This document shows, piece by piece, positions 1-12,029 of a stretch of 53,521 bases of DNA. Source of the stretch: Gnetum montanum (taxonomy: Eukaryota; Streptophyta; Gnetopsida; Gnetales; Gnetaceae); the NCBI GenBank assembly GCA_015680685.1, contig MNCI01006908.1, forward strand, positions 1-53,521, in the 5' to 3' direction. The notes beneath the pieces are model-generated. The model searched no databases. It had not been told where the DNA came from and saw nothing but the letters and a program-made list of their open reading frames with translations. Within the stretch, counting starts at the first letter, position 1, and every line of letters begins with the position of its first letter. A program made the position numbers and the translations under genes.

Positions 1-430
1 CTTTCTTTGCACAATTACGAGTGGGCTAACCCACTCACTATTTACAATGGAATAGATGAACCCCACCTTAAGGAGTTGTTCTATTTCCTCCTTGATGATT
101 TGCTTCAATTTAGGATTCAACTGCCATTGCAGCTACCTTCTTGGCTTCATGGCTAGGTTAATGTAAATGCAATGTTGGCACATCTTTGGATTGATTCCAG
201 TTAGCTCAGCAAAAAGCAAAGGTTGTTGGTCATTTTTTGACCTCCTACAACAGCTTCTCTTTTTGTTCGAGAGTAAGATTTGCATTGATTATAACTAGCT
301 TTCCATTGTTTAAAAATGCATACTCTATGTCGAGTAGTAGAGGTTTTAACTCTAGGGGCTTCTACTTGAAATTATTAGGGATTACCAACTCTTCCCAATA
401 GGTATCATCATCTTCATTGTCAAAGAGTTG
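1..430 (-). pseudogene. Ty3/gypsy pol: protease-RT linker and RT N-terminus (partial)
   Basis: Reading the minus strand, the stretch near 420-280 gives the pre-RT linker (LELKPLLLDIEYAFL, then NLTLEQKEKLL). Near 135-1 comes the start of reverse transcriptase: LNPKLKQIIKEEIEQLL, then VGFIYSIVNSEWVSPLVIV. In plant gypsy elements this is the conserved RRLNPxLKxxVxxEIxKLLxxGxIYPIxxSxWVSPVxxVPKK region that opens the RT domain. The catalytic motifs lie outside the window. Several stops interrupt the linker, so it is non-functional. It follows the protease of the same element on the same strand. Confidence 0.8.
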
Positions 431-759
431 GTGATGAACTTGCTCAAGTTCATCCATGCTTTCGACATAAGCACATGTTAGGCTCTCAGTTGGTTCCATG
501 CATAGTGTGCTACTGTCAAACTCATCTATCAACCACTAAGTGCCCTCATGCTTTGTGGCTGCTACGTACAGGCACCTTTGGATATCTATTTCATATGCAC
601 ACTGATTGCATGCTTTAATGAATGTACTCTTAATGGACCATATTTTCTACACACAATTGCACCTTTTATGACTGTACGTGATGCATGGAACACGCTTCTT
701 TTCTAGTCATCCAAATTTATTCTCCTTATATAATTTCAAGGAGAGGTTCCTTATGCCCA

Positions 760-1141
760 TTCGTGCATCAACCATGCTTAACCAAGCCCCTTTCACAATG
801 ATGGGGATGTCACCTATGCAGTTCTCTACCTTGATCACCAAAAAATTAGTAGGATAAGACCACCCACAAATTGTGGTCACAACGTCCTCCACTCTCCCCA
901 AAGGGATAATGATTGACTGGTTTGCCAATTCCAAACAGATGTTGCTCTTTTTGAGAGGTGGTATGTTCCAAACCTTGTACATGTTGTAGGAGATGAGATT
1001 GACATCGGAATCAAAAATAAGAAGAGCTTTGCAAGGCTCATGTCTAGCAATTTTCAAGTAAATAAGAGGACTTTCTAGGTCAGAACTTTTCATGGGAAGG
1101 TTGTTAGCCTTGATCAAATTAGAAACAACATGGGTTAACAT
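760..1141 (-). pseudogene. Ty3/gypsy retropepsin-like aspartic protease
   Basis: An open stretch of about 125 residues matches the gypsy protease: ALLIFDSDVNLISYNMYK aligns with the active-site D(T/S)GAxxNLMPxxxYxxLG segment. It is followed by LELANQSIIIPLGRVEDV and VENCIGDIPIIVKGAWL (normally IPIILGRPFLATxxAxID). In the family this enzyme processes Gag-Pol. The active-site triad D-S/T-G is degraded to DSD, and the flap-side LGRP motif is changed to VKGA, so it should be inactive even though this segment lacks stops. It lies between gag and RT of element A. Confidence 0.8.
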
Positions 1142-1799
1142 TACAATGCAAATCTAAGGTAGCGTTTGATTTAAAGGACACTTGAATGTATTTGATGCAG
1201 AGGATGACAGTGTTGGAGATACAAGGTGACCAACTGCATTGGATTATGAGGGTTTGGGAGGACTGTTGAATCGAAAAAATGGTTGTTTCTTGGAATGATT
1301 ATCTGAACCACTCAACTAGAAAGTCAGTTGTAAGTTTAAAGCCCTCGTAGAATTTCGTTGTTGCACCTATGGGGGAATTTCACCTTGCATGGACAAAGAG
1401 GGAGGAAACTAGCTTGAGGGTAGAGGGATGGGCGCAAATGCATGCAAAGGATGGTATGGATATGGGTTCCCTCCTCGAGTAGATGGTGAATGAGTTTGAT
1501 GATACTTTAGAGGGTAATAGTGATGTTGGAATGATCCATGGCTTGTACAACTTCATGGAGAAATGAGTTGTTGAACATAGTACCCATATGGATCTAGTTG
1601 CCTATAAGGGTACTATTGTCTTGGTGGTGACATTCCCCATGATTGTGGTTGGTGCCACTATTGATATTATTCATATGGTTGTGGTGGAGCTCCACTTGGA
1701 TAGTAAGCTTGTTGTTGCTAGTGGAACTGCCTTGGATTGCCTTGAGGATAAGGTAATTGTTTGGGTGCTTACCTTCTTGCTAGTAACAGATTCACCATG

Positions 1800-3587
1800 T
1801 ACACCCCAAACTTTTGTAAGTGTGACATCATAGGGCAACATCCCTTAGGATGTTCATATTGACAAATGTCACATCCATCATCATTATCAAAGTTTGTCTC
1901 CACAACTCATTCAATTGTAGCAACTCTGCCCTTACCTCTCTAGTAGGCACGTTCAGCTTCTTTCTACCTCCTACAATCATGATCACTATTATGCTCTTTG
2001 GATGCTTCAATAATCTTCATAGTAGTTTGGAATTTTCCATCCAAAGAGTTCCATAATTTATCAACCTTTCCTAAAATATCAGAATTATATTTTTGGATGG
2101 ACAAGGTTTTCCTATTCACCACTTCGTTGAGCAATGATTCCTTCTCATCATAGAATCGGACCTCCCTTTTCCTAATGGAAGGATCCTTATTATATTCTTC
2201 TACGTTTTTCCTTTTTTGCAACTCACCTTCTTATTTTGCAACCTGCTCTATCAACCTTTGTATTTGATGAGCTCTGAGTTCAGATAGTTTGCCTTAGGCA
2301 TAAACCCCATATTTCTTCTTGTTTTTGCTCTAAGCCCATCTATGATGTGGCAAAGTTGTTCCCTTTGAGAATAACCATGGCTAAGGCATCAATGTAAGAG
2401 AGAATAATATCTGTCCATGGTGGCATCCAAGGGTTCATGTGTTCCCTATTTCTAGCCTTGAATTTGCCTTCTCAGATTAGAGACTTTGGAGTACGTTTGG
2501 TATTTGTCATTAAATAGTTCTAGCATGGTACTCCATCTGCGAATGGATTTTGGCTCTAAGGAACGGTACCAGCTTTCAGCTTCCTTAATGAGTGTCCTCG
2601 AGAAGATTTTGAGTTTCTGCCAATCACTTTCAATGTTCTGCAAGGCACAAACATCATGGAAGACTTATAGATGTGGTTGTGGATCAGAGTTATATTCCCC
2701 CCTCAAATCTTGGGGTATTATTCATGTCTAAACACTTGATCTGATTATCTTTCACATGCCTAGTTGGGATCTTAACTACCTCTATAATGTTAAGCATGCT
2801 TCAAGTTGCCATTAGACGCTCATCATCATCATTATTGTGTTGTTGCTGATGATGTCCTCTATTACCCCTTCGTTCATTATAGGCTTGGTGATTAGTTTTG
2901 TTGTTCAATTGAACCCCTCTATCATGATTATTCCTTCTATGGCATCTTTCAGAATTAGAAGATGAAGAGGAAGAAGAGGATGAACAGGGAGGAGGACTTC
3001 CATCACCATGGTGTCTACCAACTCCCCTTCGATTATCACACCCACGATCATCAAATTTCTTATTTATCTTGATGCTTATCTTGACTGCCATCTTTTCCTA
3101 AATCAAAATTGTTAATTATAGACTGTAAGTTCAAGGTCACATCCTAGATATCAGTAACAAGGGATGGAGAATTATCATGTTGAGAGCCCTCAGAGGGAGG
3201 ATCCTCATTGTCATCTTGGTTTAGTAGGAACAAGGGATTGGTGAACCATTTCCCCTTCACAGTCTCATGATGCTTCTCCTGGTATCGATATCTCCTGCAT
3301 TGTGTATTAGTAGGACAGTAGTCCTAATAGTCATAGTCATGGACAACATACTCTTCTTGAAGATCATGGATGCCTAACTTCTTAAGAGTTTGAAGCAGCA
3401 TCACAAGCACAGATTGATTGGAGGGCATTATGATGCTACCCTCCATATCAAGCCATCGAAATTGCTCATCCTGATGTACGATGAAGGTGAAGTTAGGCTT
3501 ATACTCATCTAGATGAGTATATACCACTTTGCACTCCTGTGGGACCAATGGTTTGACATCATCATGCCTATGAGAAGAAGAAGACAT
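1800..3587 (-). pseudogene. Ty3/gypsy gag with CCHC zinc knuckle (element A)
   Basis: Broken gag gene on the minus strand. A plausible start is Met at 3587 (MSSSSHRHDDVKPLVPQ). It passes through a Ser/Arg/His-rich low-complexity stretch (3091-2801, nine serines in a row) and then the retrotransposon gag core at 2643-2452 (SDWQKLKIFSRTLIKEAESWYRSL, then MLELFNDKYQTYSKVSNLRRQI). A zinc knuckle follows at 1873-1835 (CDICQYEHPKGCCP, C-x2-C-x3-H-x3/4-C). Gag forms the virus-like particle and the knuckle binds RNA. The gag-only element at 14265-18332 carries the same core (WQKLKLFPRTLI, MLELFNEKYQTYARVSNLRRQI), so the two are relatives. Several frameshifts and stops are present. Confidence 0.8.
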
Positions 3588-3716
3588 TTTGAAACAAACA
3601 AAATAATTAGTGTGCTTTTATAATTATATAATTGAGAATGATGTCAACTTTAGGTTTGTCCAATGATATTAATAATGTTCACTAATACTAGATAGTGCAT
3701 GTTTCAACAAATAGAG

Positions 3717-3734
3717 TCCTCAACAACAGTGCCA
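3717..3734 (-). other. Primer binding site, tRNA-Asp type (decayed)
   Basis: One base inside the LTR, the minus strand reads TGGCACTGTTGTTGAGGA. The usual plant tRNA-Asp primer site is TGGCGCCGTTGCCGGGGA. The five differences are all C-to-T or G-to-A transitions, as expected from old methylated DNA. Confidence 0.7.
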
Positions 3735-3735
3735 A

Positions 3736-4417
3736 TGATGAGTGGTTGAGGTACCCCTACACCCAACCATATGAATCACAAAGCGTTCACATGCGATCTG
3801 GTTAAATTTTGTGGACTCTATAGTTTTTAGTGCACTAATTCTCTAGGAAGTGAACCTTGCCCTAAGGTCGTTTGTTGTCTTCCCAATTACACTTGTGATG
3901 TACAAAGGTATGACTAAGTGTAATCGAGGCATATGATTTTTATTGTTTTATGTTTTATGTTCTTTGGTGCTAAGAGTAGAAAGATAAAATAATTTAATAA
4001 CTAATTTAATTTAACTAACTANAGGAAAATAAATTCATAAATAAATCATTAATCTATTCTAAGTGCTAAAAGTTTTGATCAAAAGGCTCATCTTTATTGC
4101 CATACACACTCATGTGGTTCAGGCACAATGGTGCTCGAATAAAGACCCATACACTTTTTGACTTCTAATATGGATACTTAGAGAAATATTCTGGCTTTCA
4201 AATGGACAAACTGCAAGAGCTCTACTACTACTATGACTTAATTATCCATAAACACAGCTGGGGAGCTTGTATTTATAGTTTTTACTACAGTACTACGTCA
4301 ATGGGGCCCCATAGACATAGCAAATGCTACGTCAATGGGACAACACCACGTAAATGGGGCCCATTGACAAGACCATGTCAATGGGGGCCTATTGACGTGA
4401 CACTTTGACACTTATCA
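3736..4417 (-). repeat. 5' LTR of element A
   Basis: About 682 bp bounded by TGATGAG at the left and TTATCA at the right, so the strand reads TGATAA...CTCATCA with the usual TG/CA ends. The first 230 bp align closely with the LTR at 10187-11078, and more distantly with 17461-18332. Shared words include TTGTCTTCCCAATTACACTTGTGAT and TCTTTATTGCCA (each under 26 bp). A minus-strand TATA-like box (CTATAAATAC) lies near 4268-4278, at the same relative place as in the other two LTRs. GTCAATGGG is repeated several times in the U3 end. Confidence 0.85.
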
Positions 4418-4439
4418 ATAAAGAAGATCAACCAGTCAT

Positions 4440-7260
4440 AGGCGGTGGAGACTCTCGAGGTTCTGCAAGACCTTCACTAACTTTGGGCACAAGCAGTGGC
4501 TGTGGCTATCTTGCTACAGCTGCTACCTCCAATGGAAGGTGAAAGGCATCAAGTAATGCCTTCATATTCACCTCCTTACTCTATGGATCATTCATAGTCC
4601 ACACGGCATCACCAATGTGGGCTAGAATGGGGATATCCCATGGACAAGGCATTAATGGAAATAGCTCCCTAATGTTGACGAACCAAGCAATGAATTGTTT
4701 GTATTCTACATTGAATGCCCTAACTGCATTTTACAGCTTCTGGTAGTTGTTTATTCTTTTTGCCAAGCTCTCAAAAGTAGATCTTTGATAAGTATATTTG
4801 CCCTTGAGAACCTTGAGTTCATTTTTCATCTTAAGTTTTTGCTTAGTGTCCTTGTGGTGCTTGAACTCGACCTTGTACAATAGGTACGAGCTAGCACTTG
4901 CTTTTTCAATTTTGATCATGGCCATTTGGTAGTTAACATAGGCAGGTTTGCATATCGAAGGTTGGCAAGCTTCATGCATTCAAACATCTCCTCTATCTAC
5001 AACTCTTTTAGGCAAATTTTTGCTTTACTATATTGATTAATCCCATCAATGATGGGTTTTCATAATTCGTATCCTTGTTGGAATTGTTGGAGGATCTTGT
5101 TTACCTTTGCCTTTGGTACTTGAATCTATTTCTCATTTATTTCCTTCTATTGGCCAACCTAGTCTTTGTAGTGATTTTTAACTTTCTCATATTTGAGAGC
5201 CTCTAATTTCTAGGTAGCTACTTCTATTGTAATCATTTGGCAAAGGGCATGGACCTCCTCCATAGAGAATTTTTCAGTTCTAGCTATCTCCTTAACTCTA
5301 TATTTGCTTTGGCTAGTTGCTCCTAGTATTGATGGACAAAATCAATCAATTGCTATTTATGCGCATCAATGTTTCACAGGCAATGATTTTTTGCAATTAG
5401 CTAAATATTATCCTCGTAGGTTAGATCCAAGGCCTTCTAAATTTTATGTTGGGTGGCTTTGCCAAGGATCGGTAGAATACCGCCATTTCCATCACATCCT
5501 CAACCCCTTTCAACCTTGTGTAAATCTATTAAAGAGCTTCATCTCTTGTCAATGTTGGGTTAAGAAATGCAGGGTCAATAATCTACACTCTTAGTTCAGC
5601 AACATCTGTAGCCAAGCATTCATTCAGCTCCTTGGTTGTTTCAAGTTGTCCTTCCAAAATAATGTTCTTGTCCCTTGTCCCTAGCAACTCGAGCTGGATT
5701 GCAGTTATACTATCCAAAAGATCAAAGATATTTAAAAGTAGTTTCTTGGTTCCTATCAGTCAGTCCAGCAATTGTTCATGTTATGCTATGCTTAGTCTAC
5801 CACTTATGGTCCCTGAAAATTTCTACACATATTTAAGTGCAATGATGTTTGGTACAAACACCATAGGTGCATTGAGTATCTTAATAATTCTTTTAGCAAC
5901 CACCTCTACTATTGTTTCATGTCCTTGATGCTACATCACCAACACTATTGCCCCTATGCCCTCCTCCAAGCTCATTGAAAAAGGTTGCAATATTTCCAAA
6001 AATCTCTAGGAGTTGATGTTATTTTGAGAGAGATACCATTACCTATCTCATGCTAGGATTTGACCTCACAAACAACTACATTTGTTGGGTAGAAAAAATG
6101 AATCCACCTCCTCCCATCAAGTTGACTAGTTGGGCCACCTCATTTATGTGATTCATCACGGGTAGGTACACAAATGAGTCTCCACCACTCATGCCTATCC
6201 ATTGCTCTTGCTCACTCAAGAGCCATTCTTGGAACTCACATAACAATTGGGATGTTGCAGCAATGTCCGACACTATTTTTCAGGTGGCAGGTGGAGGTGG
6301 TGGCTGCTGCTTCTCTTCTTGAATTGTTATTGCATGATTTTTATCCTTCATCATCTTCACCTAATTAGTGGTCAAAGCATGTTAGACAACATCATTAGTG
6401 TAGCAAGCTATTCCTCCCTTTCAACATAGTTTTTTAATGAGACATGGGAAGGGGAGTGCCTTCCTTCCACGTTCATTCTTCTTAAATTTGTTCTCTATCT
6501 CTAAATAGATTAGGTATGGAAAGTTGATTAGGAATCTTCCACTCAGAGCAACACACACATAGGTCGAAAAGGTATTGATCTTGTTGGGTCTCACCATGGG
6601 ATTTAGGTGAAAGGCTGTAATCTTGTAATGAATTCTTTTTGCTATTGTGAGCGCATCGTACTTCTTACGATCGACATCATAGCACCACTAAACCCATTCC
6701 TTCTTATGCTAGGATCTGCTTGCATTAGAATCTCAATGAGATTCGTCCTAGTTTCAGGCAACCCAAGTGCCTCTACAATGGCTTCCACTAACTAGAACAC
6801 TGAAATGTCCTTGATCTTGACTATTGAATTGGCTTGCTTGTTGCTTCAAAATAGAAACATCTCTCCCATGTACCACTCCTTGCTGGAAGTGATAATTGGC
6901 CACATGAGGGAGGTATTCAATTGGTCCTGTACCTCTTTAGGTGCTTGCTCTAAGAAAGAGCTAAATTTTAACTCTTGGAGCACTATCTTCTAGACCTTCC
7001 TTGATCTAATTTGGTTTAGGCAAGCTTCTATCAAGGTTACCTTAAGGTTCACTTATTGAGCTGGTGTCTTGTCTTGGTGGGACTGTTTTGTTGCTACCAC
7101 TTGTTCTAGAATCTAATGAATAGACTCCACTTTGACCTCTTCTGAGAGGTCCTGTAGCATGGGTTGTGATTAGTTTTCTAGGCCTATTATTGGCCCCTTC
7201 CCGTTCTTGGCCATTTTTCACTTGGTTGAGACGGTCCTCCTTCCTATGTGTGTTTGCCAT
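4440..7260 (-). pseudogene. 'Putative plant transposon protein' (Transposase_32-like) with coiled-coil tail, broken
   Basis: A minus-strand coding trace of roughly 900 codons with several stops and frameshifts. It begins MANTHRKEDRLNQVKNGQ at 7260. Around 6620-6420 it reads FHLNPMVRPNKINTFSTYV, then SGRFLINFPYLIYLEIENKF and RKAPLPFPCLIKKLC. The 'LPFPCLI..LC' wording is characteristic of the plant-specific 'putative plant transposon protein' domain often found near gypsy elements. The distal half (4979-4731) is Lys/Glu-rich and likely coiled coil. Its function is not established. The 3' end stops about 20 bp from the LTR of element A, which probably inserted into it. The family call rests on motif recognition only. 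Confidence 0.5.
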
Positions 7261-9323
7261 TTGGTGTCATCTATGGTCACAACACATCCATGGATTAGTA
7301 GATATAGTATGTAATTTAAAATATTTGGATACCTTATCTCGTAAATTAATTACACTTGGCTATAGTTGGACCATGGCATATTGATTATTTTATTATTACG
7401 TTATTAATTAATTTTTTATTGTAAGTGTCATTGGAGCTCATTGGAAGGGTTTAACTCTTGTAATTTGGTGTTTTAATCTTGATTCTTTAGTTAAACCTTT
7501 GTGGGAGTTAGAAAAATGTCAAAAAAAATTATCAAAAACAACACATTTGAGGCCCCATGACTAAGAGCTTACCTTTAGGAGCTACAAGGTCAAAGAATGC
7601 AGTGATTTAGATAAACGGTTAGGAAGTTATGGGCTCTGAAAACTACAAAAACTCCTTGGGCATTTAAGAGCAAATGTAAAAATTTCAAAAGGGGATCATG
7701 CATATATATAGGATTTTTGCACTATGTCAATGGGCTGCATATATGCATGGGCTTTGTCAACAGGACCCCATTTATGAGGTCAGTAAATGAAATTTTCAAA
7801 GTTGAATATTTCAAAAAATACAAGAAATTTTTAAATGAATTTGGGGTCTATCGAGTCCTGAGAAAGCCAAGAATATGATGAAATCATTGAGGATCTTTGG
7901 AAGCTCAAAAATTCAAAAATTTGATGGAAAATATGTGAATTGGAGAAAATATGTTAAAGGAGCACATGGTCGAATGCAGAAGATGGGTGCACAAAAGATT
8001 CTAATTGCAATAATGCCTAAGGATAAGATGCTTTATGAATCCAACTAAGAGATATGCAAGTGGATCCTCCCCATAGCAGGCACATGCCCTATTTGCCCTT
8101 GCATAACCTCAACTTAAGAAGTCTGTGGCCTCCAAAAGTGATTAATGGTTTATGAAAGTTATGGACAAAAACCTAGAAGATTCTACTAAAGAATTCAAGT
8201 ATGTCAGACAAAGACACTGAACAAGAACATGGATACCGGTAGTGAGGTGAGTTACAGGCAGCATGGATGGATGATGAAGAAGGTGGAACAGATTTTCAAA
8301 TTGAGGTCATAAGAAGTCCTTTGTGGATTTATGTTTAAATGACCTAAGAAGATCCATCCTCAATCTAGACCAAAACCAACCACTTTCAGTGACTTTGCAT
8401 CATCACTCCAAGACCAATCCACCCCCTTGAGATACAAGAGTGCTTCCACAAAACAACCACCATTTCTTAAAGAGAAGAAAAGAGAAGTTGGAAGTGAGAG
8501 AGGGCCTTAGTTAGAGCGGACCTTTAAACATGGGTAACATGTCTTTCTAGTCCCATAACTAGTGCTTGTAGCCCGTTTATTTGTCTAAGGCGTGTGCTTT
8601 GAATTCCCGCCATTTTTTTCTTTCTTTCTTTTTTCGTTTTTATTTTGTATTTATTTTTTATTTTTATTTATTTTATTCTATTTTGCATTTATTTTACTAT
8701 TTTAACTTCCTATTTATGGTCAACATGGAGCAGTAAGAAATCCATGAAAACACTCATGCAACCAAGTAAGTAGAAAAGGACAAAGAGTATTAAGTTCCCT
8801 TGAAATTACACCCTATGCAAACCTTTGAATCCTGCATGATTTTGGAAACCACCAAGGTTACAAATTTATTAAAGGTTTATTTAATGAAAGGGACCTCATA
8901 CTCCCAAAATAAGGAAAACCATAAATTTTTGTGGATGGGTGGATGTCGTGGACTCATTACCTATTCCATGAAAAAGAAACCATGTCATAGCCATTAGTAA
9001 AAAAATTCAAAAATAGAAACCAGACATTAGCAAACACAACATTAAGCACAAACTACCATTAGCAATAGCTATAGCATGCCTGTGTCTTGTTGGCCTAAAG
9101 CACATTTAGTAACAAAAATTAGAAAATCACACTAAAATAAAGTAAAATATATAAGAAAGTGTAAAATATTCAAGAAAAATTTAAATGTACTAATGATGGT
9201 GTAAAATAGGGAAAAGTTTTGAAAATCAAAAAGGTGTAAAATAAATAATTTAAAAACTGAGGAGCCACATATGTGATTAGCATGGATGCCATCTTCCCCA
9301 TGACTGAGTTGGAAGGAGGGGAT
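7261..9323. other. No gene recognised; AT-rich spacer with T-rich tract
   Basis: No open frame of recognisable family. It contains a T-rich low-complexity tract at about 8610-8705. At 7695-7790 is a short patch (TATATATAGG ... CTATGTCAATGGGCTGC ... TTGTCAACAGGACCCC) resembling the U3 end of the LTRs at 3736 and 10187, possibly a worn LTR remnant. The integrase reading frame of the next feature fades out near its right end. Confidence 0.5.
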
Positions 9324-10186
9324 CTAAAAAATTGAGTAAGGTTGTTCATCCTTTGAGGTATGTGTTGCACTGGCTTGCTTGGGCTCATGGAAAGGCTTTA
9401 CCCATTGGATGTTGATTAATTTCTTTTTGTCTAGGCTCTCAAGTTTGTAGATCAACATGGCCTCAAAAGAAAAGGTTTCATAAATGATGTAAGGCCCTTT
9501 CCACAACATCTAGAACTTAGTTCATTGAGGTACATGTATGGGGTTCTAGTAGAAAACCTTATCTCTTAGTTGAAATTTCTCTTTTCACATTCTAAGGTCA
9601 TGACACTTTTTATTGAATGCCTTGTGCACTTCATTCAAGGATAGGGCTCCCAGTCAATTTTCATCTAGCACATTCAGGTTGATTAATCTTTATTTTTGTG
9701 CTAGGCTAAGGTTAAGGTCCAAGTCATGGGCTGTTGAAAGTGTACGAAGCTCAAATTGGATAGGTAGAGTTGGTAATTTTTCATACACCAGCTCATAGGA
9801 AGAGTGGCCTATAGGAAGTCTTCATGTTGAGTTGTATGCCTAGAGGGCATCATTTAATTTTTTGCTTCACTCTCTCATATATTTACTAATAGTTCTTGTT
9901 ATGATCTTTGTGATCTCCCTATTGGTAACTTCTACTTGATCATTGTCTTGGGGGTGGTAGGGTGTTGTTAATTTATGTTCAACCCCCAAGTGTTGCATAA
10001 GCTTGTGAAAAGTACCACCTGTAAAATGGGTTCCATTGTCAGAAATTAGAGGATGTGGCACCCCAAACCTGTTCACAACATTTTGTTGTACAAACCACGT
10101 AGTGGTGGATGATGTATAGTCAATGACAACTGCTGCTTCTACCCATTTTGTGCAGTAATCAATGGCAATGATTATATAGGTGTCAA
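9324..10186 (-). pseudogene. Ty3/gypsy integrase, core to C-terminus
   Basis: From the right edge the minus strand reads DTYIIIAIDYCTKWVEA (first catalytic Asp), then GVPHPLISDNGTHFTGG (second catalytic Asp), then TTPYHPQDNDQVEVTNREI (the catalytic Glu of QxExxN is visible). It continues through PIGHSSYELVYEKLPTLPI to the C-terminal chromatin-side motif LWKGPYIIYETF...KLINIQWVKPFH at 9509-9390. Integrase inserts element cDNA into host DNA. The frame shifts and has stops near 9600-9860, so it is a relic. The homology starts within a few bases of the LTR at 10187, meaning gag, protease and RT are missing. Confidence 0.85.
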
Positions 10187-11078
10187 TGTTGAGTGGTAAA
10201 TACCTCTACACTCAACCATACAGATCACTAAGCATTCACAAGCAATCCAGTCAAATTTCGTGGATTCTATGTCTTCCGATACACTAATCTCTAGGGAGTG
10301 AAATTGCCCTAATAGTCATTCGTTGTCTTCCCAATTACACTTGTGATATGCAAAGGTATGGTTAAGTGTAATCGAGACATATGGTTTTTATTATTTTTAT
10401 GTTTTATGTTTTGGGTTTTTAAAATAAAGGATGAAAGGAATGAAGTAATTTAATTGCTAATTTAATCTAATTAACTATACCTAACTAATCCTAACATAAG
10501 CATTTGGTCCCACTTGTCGTACACATCTTAAACACGTATAATGCTACTAGGTTACCAAGCGTTAAGCATTACTGGGATTACTAAGTGTCATGCACATGCT
10601 CCAAGTGGTTGTACTTATGTGGTTAATTAATCGTTACTTAATCTAGCTTAATTTAGTTTAGTTTAGCCTAATTAAGTATTTAATTACTTAAAGCATTAAA
10701 GGAAATCACATACACATTAAATGCATAAATAATTAATTAATCTATTTCCAAGTGTTGCAAGGTTTATCAAAAGGCTCATCTTTATTGCCATTCACACTAC
10801 TATGCTCAAGTACATCAGTGCTCGAATAAAGATTCGTACACTTTTTGACTCCTGCTGCGAGTGCTCAAAAAAATATTCTAACTCTCAAATGACAAAACTG
10901 CAAGAGCTCCTTTACAACTATGATAAGAGATGTCATAAACATAGCAAGTGAGCACATATTTATAGACTTTATTATGGAGCTACATCGATGGGGCCTCATA
11001 AACCCAACAAATGCTATGTCGATGCAACCCCGTTAACATGGCAACATCACATCAATGTGACACTTTGACTTTTCATCA
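10187..11078 (-). repeat. LTR (solo or residual) of the element A family
   Basis: An 892-bp LTR, TGTTGAG at the left and TTCATCA at the right. It is aligned with 3736-4417 over the first 230 bp and again at the U3 end (ATCAATGTGACACTTTGAC). A minus-strand TATA-like box lies near 10957-10967. No 5-bp target duplication is seen: the left flank is GTCAA and the right flank is ACGGT. The left neighbour is gypsy integrase and the right neighbour is an unrelated LINE RT fragment. Confidence 0.85.
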
Positions 11079-11245
11079 ACGGTAATATTTTCTTGAGCTG
11101 TATCCACCAACACAAAATCATCTAGAAATAGCATACACCAAGGAATTTCATATTGTATTTTCTTTGTTAACTCATTCATAATAATGGAAAATAAGTATGG
11201 GCTAAGTGTAAACCCTTAATGTAGACCTACATTACATCTATTAAA
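11079..11245 (-). pseudogene. Non-LTR retrotransposon RT fragment (FADD region)
   Basis: About 55 codons on the minus strand read VGLH*GFTLSPYLFSIIMNELT, then IPWCMLFLDDFVLVD. This is the RT core GLHQGSxLSPYLF ... CMLFADDIVLV, where FADD is the polymerase active site. Here the Ala is Leu and the Gln codon is a stop (CAA to TAA). It is cut at its C-terminal side by the LTR at 10187-11078. The rest of the ORF was not found nearby. Confidence 0.75.
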
Positions 11246-11559
11246 TACTTAAAGCACAACACTAGCTAAAGAATGACCATGGAGTTTTAAGGAAAAATTT
11301 TGCAAGTAAAATCTACACGAAGATCAATTCAAACTTTCAATGGTAAATTTGCATGCACTAATTGACTAGCATTTAATAGATATTAAACATTTGCTTAAAT
11401 TACAAACACATTTAGTGACTATATGTATAGAATAGAAAATATGCATGTGGCTTTAAGTATATATTAGAATTCGTAAAGTAAATACAAGCCTTAAATTGCA
11501 AGTTAGAGGTCTTAGAGCTACTAAAGATGATCCTAATAACTGTGCCCCGATATCCTTGA

Positions 11560-11985
11560 ATTTGGTTTTTAGTCTTTAGCAACTTTAATAGTCTTTTAAT
11601 CCCTATTTTTAGTAATACTCTATTTTGATCATTTTTGCATTTTTTTGTAATTCATTTGGATTTTGATTTGTAGCCTTTAGCAACTTTTGCCAATCTTTTA
11701 ATACCTATTTTTGGTAATGATCTTATTTTCATCATTTTTGCATTGTTTTTGAAATTTTTTTGTAATTTGATTTTTAATCTTTAGTGACTTTTAATAGTCT
11801 TTTGATCCTTCTTTTTGGTAACAATATCTTTTTATCATTTTTGCATTTTTTGTACTTCATTTGGAATTTGTTTTTAAGCCTTTAGTAGCTCTTTTGATCC
11901 ATGTTTTTGGAAACAATATCTTATTTATTATTTTTGTATTTTTTTGTAGTTCATTTAGGATTTGATTTTTAGCCTTTAGTAGCTT
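11560..11985. repeat. Degenerate tandem repeat, about 100-bp unit, just over 4 copies
   Basis: The word TAG(T/C)CTTTAG recurs at 11570, 11671, 11775, 11876 and 11970 (spacings 94-104). Each is followed by a variant of 'CTTTTGATCC..TTTTTGGTAA' and then 'ATCATTTTTGCATTTTTTGTA.TTCATTTGGATT'. The copies differ by substitutions and small indels, so the array is old. Confidence 0.75.
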
Positions 11986-12029
11986 AGAACCATCTTTAAG
12001 AGCTTACATGGGTGATCTAACCATCTTTG

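Larger units (their letters stand above)
1..4417 (-). mobile_element. Ty3/gypsy LTR retrotransposon, 5' half (element A)
   Basis: Minus-strand LTR retrotransposon running off the left edge. In element order: 5' LTR (4417-3736), tRNA-Asp-type primer binding site (3734-3717), gag with CCHC knuckle (3587-about 1800), aspartic protease (1141-760), then the linker and first residues of reverse transcriptase (430-1). The gag-protease-RT order with no integrase before RT is that of Ty3/gypsy. The protease and RT wording is closest to the plant Athila/Tat-like group (family knowledge). All reading frames are broken, so it is dead. The outer LTR end (4417) interrupts the older transposon-like gene at 4440-7260. 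The matching 3' LTR would lie left of the window, so the target duplication cannot be checked. Confidence 0.85.

Noticed and set aside
7690-7790. Possible extra LTR remnant (TATA-like word plus GTCAATGGG)
   Set aside because: Similarity covers only a few short words and no LTR end was found; mentioned but not called.
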